From Methylosinus sp. Ce-a6 (lineage in GTDB: Bacteria > Pseudomonadota > Alphaproteobacteria > Rhizobiales > Beijerinckiaceae), in NCBI RefSeq assembly GCF_009811655.1, contig NZ_BGJX01000007.1, positions 1 to 64,000 on the forward strand: a DNA stretch of 64,000 nt. Direction: 5' to 3'. A program made the translations under genes and the position numbers. This document shows positions 37,365 through 45,238 of the stretch, piece after piece. A model generated the notes under the pieces. That model saw only the letters and a program-made list of their open reading frames with translations. It had not been told where the DNA came from and did not search any database. Position 1 is the first letter of the stretch. Every line of letters starts with the position of its first letter.

Positions 37365-37443
37365 ATCGTGCGATGCGCCGAGGCGGACCATCCTGCGTCA
37401 GGAGGCGTAAGCCTTTAAACTGTTTCAAACAAATGCGGACGCT

Positions 37444-38979
37444 TTAATTGTCAGATGGGGTATCGTCATCCGACAAATCATCATATTGGATAAGCTTGCG
37501 AGTGATAATTCTTTCAACCCTCGCATCTACGATCGAAAACTCATGAGCAGGCTGACCACCCAGATCGCCTTCAGGTGTTCTTGTCCCGGTTCTTTTCACG
37601 ATTCCGGCATCTTCCCAATTTTTTATTCTTGCGCGCGCGCTTTGAGCGTTGATACGAAAAGCGCCTTGAACATCTTTGTTTATAAATTTTGTATCTTTTA
37701 GGCGGTATATCTGGCCCAGAGTTTTGTCTGCGTACACAGACCCTATCCTTTCTTTTACATATTTATCTTGACCAAGCTCGATCGCCTCCTCATCAAGGAA
37801 AACCGTATCACTTGTCTCGGAGTTGCGGATATCATGTTCAGAAATAATGACGTCCATCAATCTAACAAGTTCTCTGGGCGACCTCATAGAAATCGTAACG
37901 AGAGACTTAAGCGCTGCGTTTACGTCTACAGTATGTAAAAATAAATCCTTGAACAGAAAGCGACTATTAGAAAAATATCTAATTCTAGCGTCCAGCATCT
38001 CCTGAAAAAAGCGATATTCCCATTCGATGGTTGAATGTGCAATTTTATCTAGTCTAACTGGATACGAGTTGCCCTCGAAATAAGGCTTTACCTGAGCCCA
38101 TAGAAAAAACATCCACGAAAACCCATCGATCTCAAGTAGCTGGATATTTGACAAAATAGGATGGACGAGGCGAGAGGTCATTTCAGACGAGCTTTGTGTG
38201 GCATCCGTCTCATCAACCTTGTCAATTAAAATAACTATACCAGAAAAAGAAAATATTTTAACAAAATCTACAAGTTTTGTCAAAATTAGTCGTGACGATG
38301 AGCTTTCATGTGACGCAAATGACCTCATAAGCAGTTCGATAGGTTCGCCGGCACCGGCTGAGCCGAGACGTTTGCCAATAAGCTCGCCGATCACCCCCAT
38401 TAGACGGGCAAGAGCATCCCATCGTTGGGACATCCAAACTGAGCTTTTTGTCTTCCAGGCCCGATTTAGTAGGCGAAGAGCACTATTGGCTGTATTTTGG
38501 CGATCTATTTCTGGCTTTGAAAGATAAAAACTCTTCAAAAGAGCTACCGAAAGCTCAGATTCAGAGTCATCCATTGCTAGTGTGTAAGTATCTCGTTCGT
38601 CATCCGTCAATGACGCCAGCCACCCAAGAACCTGTTCGATTACTAGAAACGCTACCTCATCAACAATTTTGCGTTCGAGCGGTTCTCCGTCCTTGAGAGA
38701 TTTAAGCAAGTTAGAGAAATCGATAAAATTAAGAACGAGCGGCCTCTGCGCATGATCTTTTACTCCCCACAGTTCATCAAATAGCGTTATGCGGGTGGCA
38801 CTTTTTCCAACACCCCTGTCACCAAAAAGGATGAATGTTGAAATGCTGACTGCTCTAGATCTTGTTGTTTGCAAGTACGGAGGGCGAACCGCGTATTCCG
38901 CGATATTTGGTTCTGTTTCAGCAGTATAATGCTCAAACGGATTGTTAATGAATCCAAGCTGTTCAAGCAACGAAGACAT
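37444..38979 (-). CDS. AT-rich P-loop ATPase gene, possible defence protein
   Basis: A 511-residue protein. The N-terminus has NPFEHYTAETEPNIAEY and RPPYLQTTR, then a Walker A motif GDRGVGKS (53-60). A Walker B motif, IVILIDKVDE, lies at 248-257. The last 100 residues (ARIKNWEDAGIVKRTG) look like a winged-helix DNA-binding domain. The layout suggests an ORC/Cdc6- or STAND-like ATPase, similar to single-gene ATPases seen in mobile islands; I could not place it exactly. The gene is far richer in A+T than every neighbour and uses AT-rich codons, indicating recent transfer. It sits alone between the heparinase-like gene and purH, pointing the opposite way. A defence role is inference. Confidence 0.75.
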   Translation of the reverse strand: MSSLLEQLGFINNPFEHYTAETEPNIAEYAVRPPYLQTTRSRAVSISTFILFGDRGVGKSATRITLFDELWGVKDHAQRPLVLNFIDFSNLLKSLKDGEPLERKIVDEVAFLVIEQVLGWLASLTDDERDTYTLAMDDSESELSVALLKSFYLSKPEIDRQNTANSALRLLNRAWKTKSSVWMSQRWDALARLMGVIGELIGKRLGSAGAGEPIELLMRSFASHESSSSRLILTKLVDFVKIFSFSGIVILIDKVDETDATQSSSEMTSRLVHPILSNIQLLEIDGFSWMFFLWAQVKPYFEGNSYPVRLDKIAHSTIEWEYRFFQEMLDARIRYFSNSRFLFKDLFLHTVDVNAALKSLVTISMRSPRELVRLMDVIISEHDIRNSETSDTVFLDEEAIELGQDKYVKERIGSVYADKTLGQIYRLKDTKFINKDVQGAFRINAQSARARIKNWEDAGIVKRTGTRTPEGDLGGQPAHEFSIVDARVERIITRKLIQYDDLSDDDTPSDN

Positions 38980-39314
38980 CTTGATCGTTCCAGGCTTTCG
39001 TTTGGGCTCCGAATCAGGAGCTGGGTTGCCAACGCAAAGAGTTTAAGCGGAAGTTTGAACCTGTGCGAGCGTAATGTTGTCGGAAATTCAAGAGTTTTAG
39101 CAGCACGTATTTTCAATGGTTTACGCTGCGTCTAACGTTCTTGGCAAAAATCAAGCCCTGATTTGGGTCCGGCGAAAATCGGCAAAGTTTCAGCAGAAAT
39201 CCAAGCGACCCACACACCGCGCGGCCAGTTGGTTTCTCCCCCCGGCGATCTATGCTAAGCGCCGGGTCGATATCGTTTCCCGCGACGTCTTCGCTCCTTG
39301 AACGAGGGACCTGA
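38980..39314. other. Intergenic region between ATPase gene and purH
   Basis: A 335-base gap between two diverging genes that should hold both promoters. AT-rich sequence like that of the ATPase gene continues to about 39215, and GC-rich host-like sequence resumes from about 39220. No integrase, transposon end or convincing flanking direct repeat was found. Short frames crossing it are antisense or too poor to call. A GAGG lies a few bases before the purH start codon. Confidence 0.5.
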
Positions 39315-40907
39315 ATGCCGGTCGATCTGCGCCGTATCACGAGAGCTCTGCTGTCCGTCTCCGACAAGACCGGACTCGTCGAATTGGCGAAGGCTCTCGC
39401 CGCCCACGGCGTCGAGCTGGTCTCGACCGGCGGCACACGCAAGGCGCTCGCCGAGGCGGGCCTCGTGGTGCGCGACATCGCCGACGTCACCGGCTTTCCA
39501 GAGATGATGGACGGGCGCCTCAAGACGCTGCATCCCAAGGTGCATGGCGGGCTGCTGGCGATCCGCGAGAATCCCGAGCATGAGGCGGCCATGCTCGCCC
39601 ATGACATTCCGCAGATCGATCTGCTCGTCGTCAATCTCTATCCTTTCGAGGCGACGCTGGCCAAGGGCGCGCCCTTCGAGACCTGCGTCGAGAATATCGA
39701 CATAGGCGGGCCGGCAATGATCCGCGCCGCCGCCAAGAATCACGACGATGTCGCCGTGCTGGTCGAGCCTTCCGATTACGTGTCCTTCCTCGCCGAGCTT
39801 TCGGCCAATGGCGGCGCGGCGACGCTGGCGACGCGCCGACGACTCGCGCAAAAGGCCTATGCGCGCACGGCGGCCTATGACGCGGCGATCTCCAACTGGC
39901 TCGGGGCCGAGCTCGATGAGGCGACGCCGCCCTGGCGCGCCATCGGCGGCCGTCTTTCCGAGCCGATGCGCTATGGCGAAAATCCGCATCAGAGCGCCGG
40001 CTTCTATCTGACCGGCGAGCAGCGTTTCGGCGTCGCCACGGCGACGCAGCGCCAGGGCAAGCAGCTCTCCTACAATAATATCAACGACACCGACGCGGCC
40101 TATGAGCTGGTCGCCGAATTCGATCCGGCGCGCGCGGCGGCCGTCGCCATCATCAAGCACGCCAATCCTTGCGGCGTCGCCGAGGGCGAAACGCTCGCCG
40201 AAGCCTATCGAAAAGCGCTGCGCTGCGATCCGGTCTCGGCCTTCGGCGGCATCGTCGCGCTCAATCGCCGGCTCGACGCGGAGGCCGCGCGGGAGATCGT
40301 TAAGATCTTCACCGAGGTCATCATCGCGCCGGAGGCGGAGGAGGAGGCGATCGAGATCATCGCCGCCAAGAAGAATCTGCGCCTGCTGCTGGCCGGCGGC
40401 CTGCCAGATCCGCGCGCCGGCGGGCTGACCTTCCGCAGCGTCGCGGGCGGCTTTCTGGCGCAGTCGCGCGACAATAGCGTCGTCGACGATCTGACGCTCG
40501 AAGTGGTGACGAAGCGCGCGCCGACCTCGGGGGAGGTCGCCGATTTGAAATTCGCCTTTCGCGTCGCCAAGCATGTGAAGTCCAACGCCATCGTCTATGC
40601 GCGCGATCTGGCGACGGTCGGCGTCGGCGCGGGGCAGATGTCGCGCGTCGATTCCTCACGCACCGCGGCCTATAAGGCCGAGGAGGCGGCGCGCGAGGCC
40701 GGCGTGACGGAGAGTTTCGCCAAGGGCTCGGTCGTCGCCTCGGACGCGTTTTTCCCCTTCGCGGACGGGCTGCTGGCGGCGGCGTCGGCCGGCGCGACGG
40801 CGGTCATCCAGCCGGGCGGCTCGGTCAATGACAAGGATGTGATCGCGGCGGCCGACGAGGCCGGCCTCGCCATGGTGTTGACCGGCGTGCGGCACTTCCG
40901 GCACTGA
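39315..40907 (+). CDS. purH: Bifunctional AICAR transformylase / IMP cyclohydrolase
   Basis: Carries out the last two steps of IMP synthesis. The 530-residue protein has the MGS-like cyclohydrolase domain at the N-terminus ([52 protein letters not shown]). The transformylase domain follows, with [13 protein letters not shown] [41 protein letters not shown] and the C-terminal [19 protein letters not shown] and LTGVRHFRH. The length is normal. Cytoplasmic. It follows the AT-rich insert and runs on the same strand as the rsmB and heparinase-like genes. Confidence 0.96.
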   Translation: MPVDLRRITRALLSVSDKTGLVELAKALAAHGVELVSTGGTRKALAEAGLVVRDIADVTGFPEMMDGRLKTLHPKVHGGLLAIRENPEHEAAMLAHDIPQIDLLVVNLYPFEATLAKGAPFETCVENIDIGGPAMIRAAAKNHDDVAVLVEPSDYVSFLAELSANGGAATLATRRRLAQKAYARTAAYDAAISNWLGAELDEATPPWRAIGGRLSEPMRYGENPHQSAGFYLTGEQRFGVATATQRQGKQLSYNNINDTDAAYELVAEFDPARAAAVAIIKHANPCGVAEGETLAEAYRKALRCDPVSAFGGIVALNRRLDAEAAREIVKIFTEVIIAPEAEEEAIEIIAAKKNLRLLLAGGLPDPRAGGLTFRSVAGGFLAQSRDNSVVDDLTLEVVTKRAPTSGEVADLKFAFRVAKHVKSNAIVYARDLATVGVGAGQMSRVDSSRTAAYKAEEAAREAGVTESFAKGSVVASDAFFPFADGLLAAASAGATAVIQPGGSVNDKDVIAAADEAGLAMVLTGVRHFRH

Positions 40908-40990
40908 CCGGCCTTTGCCGCGAGCCGACGGCGGGCGCGGCCGCTTCGTCGGGCGAAGGGCCGCGCGTTTCGCTCAAACATCCGCAATGC

Positions 40991-41263
40991 TCACTCGCAG
41001 ACGCGCATGCGGCGGAAATAGAGGACATTACCCCAATCGTCGGTCACCGGACGGCGGGCGATATAGCAGTCGGCGGGCGCCTGGGAAGCGGCGATGGCGC
41101 CGAGCGTCAGCGCGGTCAGCGCGCCCGCGGCGGCGACGCCGCCCCAATAATGGCCGTGATGACGATGACGCCAATAGGGATCGGCCTGGGCGGCGGAGGC
41201 GGTGAAGGTCGAGGCGGCGATGGCGACGGCCAGCAGGCCGGCGGTGAGGAATTTCTTGGTCAT
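40991..41263 (-). CDS. Small secreted His/Tyr-rich protein
   Basis: A 90-residue protein starting MTKKFLTAGLLAVAIAAS. The signal peptide ends at ASAAQA, then DPYWRHRHHGHYWGG, a hydrophobic Ala/Gly/Leu stretch and a C-terminal CYIARRPVTDDWGNVLYFRRMRVCE with two Cys. Similar short proteins with a His/Tyr-rich patch and a W-G-N-x-x-Y-F-R-R-x-R-V-C ending are common in Hyphomicrobiales; their function is unknown. An in-frame ATG ten codons upstream is rejected because GGAG lies just ahead of 41263 and the signal peptide starts there. Confidence 0.75.
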   Translation of the reverse strand: MTKKFLTAGLLAVAIAASTFTASAAQADPYWRHRHHGHYWGGVAAAGALTALTLGAIAASQAPADCYIARRPVTDDWGNVLYFRRMRVCE

Positions 41264-41286
41264 GTCGCGCTCCATCGGGTCGGTGT

Positions 41287-41307
41287 CGTTCACCTCTCTC
41301 GTGAACG
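41287..41307. promoter_or_regulatory. Inverted repeat upstream of small secreted protein gene
   Basis: CGTTCAC (41287-41293) and GTGAACG (41301-41307) form a perfect seven-base inverted repeat with a seven-base CT-rich centre, 24 bases ahead of the ATG at 41263 on the minus strand. It could be an operator or a 5' leader hairpin. No T-run follows. Confidence 0.35.
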
Positions 41308-41362
41308 TCCCGAACTTACGAAGCGTGAGGCGTCGGGGATGTGCGTCTTCGCACCCCGCTGA

Positions 41363-42433
41363 TCACTCCTCGCTCTGCGCTAGCAGCTTGGCCTGATGAT
41401 CCGTCGTCAGCGCGTCGAAAATCTCGTCCATCTCGCCCTCCATCACCCGATCGAGCTTGTAGAGCGTCAGATTGATGCGATGGTCGGTGACGCGGCCTTG
41501 CGGAAAATTATAGGTGCGGATGCGCTCCGAGCGATCGCCGGAGCCGACCTGCGCCTTGCGGTCGGCGGCGCGGGCGCTGTCGACGCGCTGGCGCTCGGCG
41601 TCGTAGAGGCGCGAGCGCAAGACCTCCATCGCCTTGGCCTTGTTGCGATGCTGCGAGCGCTCCTCCTGCATCATCACCACTATGCCGGAAGGGATGTGTG
41701 TGATGCGGATCGCCGATTCCGTCTTGTTGACATGCTGTCCGCCGGCGCCGCCCGAGCGCATCGTCTCGATATTCAGATCCTTGTCGTCTATGGCGACGTC
41801 GACATCCTCGGCCTGCGGCAGCACGGCGACCGTCGCCGCGGAGGTATGGATGCGCCCTTGCGTCTCCGTCGCCGGCACGCGCTGCACGCGATGCACGCCC
41901 GATTCGAACTTCAATTTCGCATAGACGCCGCGGCCGGCGATCTCGGCGACGATTTCCTTATAGCCGCCGAGCGCGCTCTCATTGGCCGAGAGAATGTCGA
42001 CGCTCCAGCCCTTGGAGGCGGCGTGGCGCTGATAGGCTCGGAAGAGATCGCCGGCGAAGAGGGCGGCCTCGTCGCCGCCCGTGCCGGCGCGCACTTCGAG
42101 AATGACGCCCTTTTCGTCCGCCGCGTCCTTGGGCAGCAGAGCGAGCTTCAACTCGCGCTCGGCGCTGGTCAGCGCCTCTTGCGCGACTTTCAACTCGCCG
42201 TCGACGAATTCGCGCATATCGGGATCGATCGCGGGATCGGCGAGCATTTCGCCGAGGCCGGCGATCTCGGCCGTGGTCGCGCGATAGGTCTTGATCTTGG
42301 CGACGACATCGTCGAGCGAGGCGAGCTCGCGCGAGAGCGCGACGAAGCTCGCGGCGTCGGGACCGGCGCTGAGCTTGGCGGCGATCTCCTCGTGACGGCG
42401 CAGAATGAGGTCGAGCTTGTCTTGGGCGAACAT
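41363..42433 (-). CDS. prfA: Peptide chain release factor 1
   Basis: Recognises UAA and UAG stop codons and releases the finished peptide. The 356-residue protein shows the catalytic GGQ in [18 protein letters not shown] and the class-I release factor blocks [22 protein letters not shown] and [15 protein letters not shown]. The length is right for RF1, and the [15 protein letters not shown] ending is typical. It lies downstream of ptsP on the same strand, with a palindromic repeat between them. A prmC gene, often next to prfA, is not present downstream. Confidence 0.96.
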   Translation of the reverse strand: MFAQDKLDLILRRHEEIAAKLSAGPDAASFVALSRELASLDDVVAKIKTYRATTAEIAGLGEMLADPAIDPDMREFVDGELKVAQEALTSAERELKLALLPKDAADEKGVILEVRAGTGGDEAALFAGDLFRAYQRHAASKGWSVDILSANESALGGYKEIVAEIAGRGVYAKLKFESGVHRVQRVPATETQGRIHTSAATVAVLPQAEDVDVAIDDKDLNIETMRSGGAGGQHVNKTESAIRITHIPSGIVVMMQEERSQHRNKAKAMEVLRSRLYDAERQRVDSARAADRKAQVGSGDRSERIRTYNFPQGRVTDHRINLTLYKLDRVMEGEMDEIFDALTTDHQAKLLAQSEE

Positions 42434-42485
42434 GGGGCTTGCCGAGCGAGAGATAAGGGGACGGCGGACGTGCGCGAGCGGCGCT

Positions 42486-42665
42486 AACGTCCTTCGTCGA
42501 GCGACGCGCAGGGCAGGGGACGCCCCCTCCCAAGCCCTCCCCCGCTGCGCGGGAGAGGGGGCAGATTCGGCATGTCATCGAGGTTTGGCGTCGCGTCGGC
42601 CGCTCCCCTTTCCCGCGGAACGCGGGGGAGGGTGGAGGGGGCCTTTCCTCGTGCGATACGATGCA
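42486..42665. repeat. Intergenic palindromic repeat region (prfA-ptsP)
   Basis: Contains inverted GC-rich motifs such as CCCTCCCCCGCTGCGCGGGAGAGGG at about 42534-42558 (given here as a motif only) and its relative CCGCGGAACGCGG at 42615-42627 within CCCTTTCCCGC...GGGGGAGGG. Related sequence appears at 63850-63980. This is the common small-palindrome repeat type found between genes in this genome; it also may separate ptsP and prfA transcripts. Confidence 0.6.
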
Positions 42666-42670
42666 AGGCG

Positions 42671-44938
42671 CTAGACCGGAATATCGCGCGCCGCAGCGAA
42701 TTCGCGCAGCGTCTCGCGCAGGCTCGGCGCGCCGTCCTCCTTGGCGAGAAGCGAAGCGAGGAACACCTCGACCTCCTCGAGATTGACGGCGAGGATCATC
42801 GCCTTCACTGGTCCGACGGAAGAAGGCGACATGGAGAGCGAGCGATAGCCGAGCGCGAGCAGCGCCAGCGCCTCGAGCGGGCGACCGCCCATCTCGCCGC
42901 AGAGCGTCACCGTCTTGCCGGCGCGCTTGCCCGCGGCGGCGATGCGCTCCAGCGCGCGCAGCACGGGCGGGGAGAGCGCGTCATAGCGCTTGGAGACGCG
43001 CGTGTTGTCGCGGTCCGCCGCATACATGTATTGCACGAGATCATTGGAGCCGACCGACAGGAAATCGGCGCGCGCGGCGATGGTGTCGAGCTCCCATAGC
43101 AGCGAGGGCACCTCCACCATCGCCCCGAGCTGCACATCGGTCGGCGGCCTGTGGCCATGGCGCTCGAGATAGGCGCGCTCGCGCTGTGTGATCGCCTTCG
43201 CCGCCTCGAACTCGGCGACATTGGCGATCATCGGGAACATGATGCGAATGTCGCGTCCGCCGGCCGCCTTCAGCATGGCTCTGATCTGCATTCGCAGCAG
43301 GCCAGGCCGATCGAGGCCGATGCGGATGGCGCGCCAGCCGAGCGCCGGATTCTCCTCGTCGATCGTCGCCATATAGGGCAGGATCTTGTCGCTGCCTATG
43401 TCGAGCGTGCGGAAAGTGACGGGCCGGTCCTGCACCGCGTCGAACACCGCCTTATAGAGCAGGAACTGCTCGTTCATGCGCGGAAAGCGCGGCGCCAGCA
43501 TGAATTGCAGCTCGGTGCGGAAAAGGCCGATGGAGCGCGCGCCCGTCTCGTGCAGATGCGGCACGTCGACGATGAGGCCGGCGTTCATATGCAGCGCGAT
43601 CTCCACCCCGTCCTTGGTGACGGCGGGCACGTCGCGCAGCTTGGCGTATTGCTCCATGCGGCGGGCGCGCAGCCGCGCCTTCTCGCCATAGGCGGTCTGC
43701 ACGTCCGGCGGCGGGCGGATGTGGACGTCGCCGGTCACGCCGTCGACGATGATGGCGTCGCCCGCCTCGACGAGATCGGTCACGTTGGCGGCGAGCCCGA
43801 CAGTGGCGACGCCGAGCGCGCGGGCGACGATGCCGACATGGCTCGCCGGCCCGCCTTCCTCCAGCACGAGGCCGCGCAGCCGCGAGCGGTCATAGTCGAG
43901 CAGCGCGGCGGGGCCCATGTTGCGGGCGATGAGAATCGCATTCTCGGGGATCGACTCGCGGTCGGCGACATAGCTCTGCCCGGTGAGCTGATGCAGCAGG
44001 CGGTTGGCGAGATCGTCGAGATCGTGGAGACGATCGCGCAGATAGGGGTCGGTCTGGCGTTGCAGCTTGGCGCGGGCGTCGTTCTGCACGCGCTCCACCG
44101 CCGCTTCCGCGGTGAGGCCGCTCAGCACGGCCTCGTGCAGCCGTCGCACCCAGCCGCGGTCATTGGCGAAGATGCGCACGGCCTCCAGCACATCGCGATG
44201 CTCGCCGGCGCCCATGCGGTCGCCATGCGCGACCAATTCGTCGATCGAGACGCGCATCGCCTCGATCGCCGAATCGAGGCGCTGGACCTCCGCGGCTATG
44301 TCCTCGGCGATGAGCTGCTTGACCACGACGCGCGGCTCGTGCAGCACGGCGTAGCCGAGGCCGACGCCCTCGCACATGGGCGCGCCCTTGACCACCACGG
44401 GCCGGTCGAGCGCCAGGCTCTCCGGCGTCTTGGCGATCGAGCGCAATTCGCCCGAGGCGATCATCTCGGCGACGAGCATCGCCGTCGTCTGCAGCGCCTC
44501 GATCTCCTCCTCGGAATAGATGCGCCGCACCCTGTTCTGCACGACGAGCACGCCGAGCGTGTTGCCGCCGCGCAGGATCGGCACGCCGAGGAAGGAGTGG
44601 TAGATTTCCTCGCCCGTCTCCGGCCGGTAGGAGAAGGCGGGATGCTCCTGCGCCTCGGAGAGATTGAGCGGCTCGGCGTTTCTGGCGATGAGGCCGACGA
44701 GGCCCTCGCCGGCGTGCATTGTGGTCAAATGCACGGCCTCGCGATTGAGGCCTTCGGTCGCAAAGAGCTCGAGCCGCTGATCGGCGCGCAGCACATAGAC
44801 CGAGCAGACTTCCGCCACCATATTGGACGCGATGAGCACGACGATCTTGTCGAGCCGCGCCTGCGCGCTCACCGGCTCCGCCATGACCTCGCGAAGCCGG
44901 CGGAGCAGCAAGCGGGGTCCGCCGAGAGCGCTACGCAT
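42671..44938 (-). CDS. ptsP: PEP-protein phosphotransferase PtsP (enzyme I-Ntr)
   Basis: First kinase of the nitrogen-type PTS, passing phosphate from PEP to NPr. The 755-residue protein has an N-terminal GAF domain (about 25-165), then the EI domains. The phosphorylated His367 lies in EEGGPASHVGIVARALGVATVG. The PEP-binding barrel has GARSIGLFRTELQFML, IGSDKILPY, GSNDLVQYMYAADRDN and the catalytic LCGEMGG near the end. The GAF domain is the part known to sense glutamine or 2-oxoglutarate in relatives. In many Hyphomicrobiales lysC precedes ptsP; here lysC is 11 kb away. Confidence 0.95.
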   Translation of the reverse strand: MRSALGGPRLLLRRLREVMAEPVSAQARLDKIVVLIASNMVAEVCSVYVLRADQRLELFATEGLNREAVHLTTMHAGEGLVGLIARNAEPLNLSEAQEHPAFSYRPETGEEIYHSFLGVPILRGGNTLGVLVVQNRVRRIYSEEEIEALQTTAMLVAEMIASGELRSIAKTPESLALDRPVVVKGAPMCEGVGLGYAVLHEPRVVVKQLIAEDIAAEVQRLDSAIEAMRVSIDELVAHGDRMGAGEHRDVLEAVRIFANDRGWVRRLHEAVLSGLTAEAAVERVQNDARAKLQRQTDPYLRDRLHDLDDLANRLLHQLTGQSYVADRESIPENAILIARNMGPAALLDYDRSRLRGLVLEEGGPASHVGIVARALGVATVGLAANVTDLVEAGDAIIVDGVTGDVHIRPPPDVQTAYGEKARLRARRMEQYAKLRDVPAVTKDGVEIALHMNAGLIVDVPHLHETGARSIGLFRTELQFMLAPRFPRMNEQFLLYKAVFDAVQDRPVTFRTLDIGSDKILPYMATIDEENPALGWRAIRIGLDRPGLLRMQIRAMLKAAGGRDIRIMFPMIANVAEFEAAKAITQRERAYLERHGHRPPTDVQLGAMVEVPSLLWELDTIAARADFLSVGSNDLVQYMYAADRDNTRVSKRYDALSPPVLRALERIAAAGKRAGKTVTLCGEMGGRPLEALALLALGYRSLSMSPSSVGPVKAMILAVNLEEVEVFLASLLAKEDGAPSLRETLREFAAARDIPV

Positions 44939-45238
44939 CCACTTTCCTTAGTTTCGACACGCCGCAGCCGCCAGACGAGGGCGCCGCGAGGCCGCACTTC
45001 CCCAAATCTGGAGCATTTCTAAAATACCGCCTGCTCCCGATTGAGCGTATATTGGGGCCGTCCGACCTCCGCAAGCGCGGCCGATCGGCTGGGCGCCGAT
45101 ACGCAAAGACCATACCGGCTTGCAGACCGGCGACTTAGCCGGTACCAGTCAAACTTCAGACAAGAAGAAATCCGAAAGCCGATCGGTCCGCCCCGCGACA
45201 TTCGGAATTTTCGGGCCTGAGCGCCAGAGACGAGATTC
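44939..45238. other. Intergenic region between ptsP and GGDEF/EAL gene
   Basis: A 300-base gap between two diverging genes that should hold both promoters. One small inverted repeat is visible: ACCGGC (45126-45131) with GCCGGT (45138-45143). No convincing gene or RNA element was found. Confidence 0.45.

Noticed and set aside
38787..39135. Short frames near the start of the ATPase gene on both strands
   Set aside because: They overlap the ATPase coding start or its promoter and look like chance frames in AT-rich DNA; no toxin-antitoxin-like pair could be seen.
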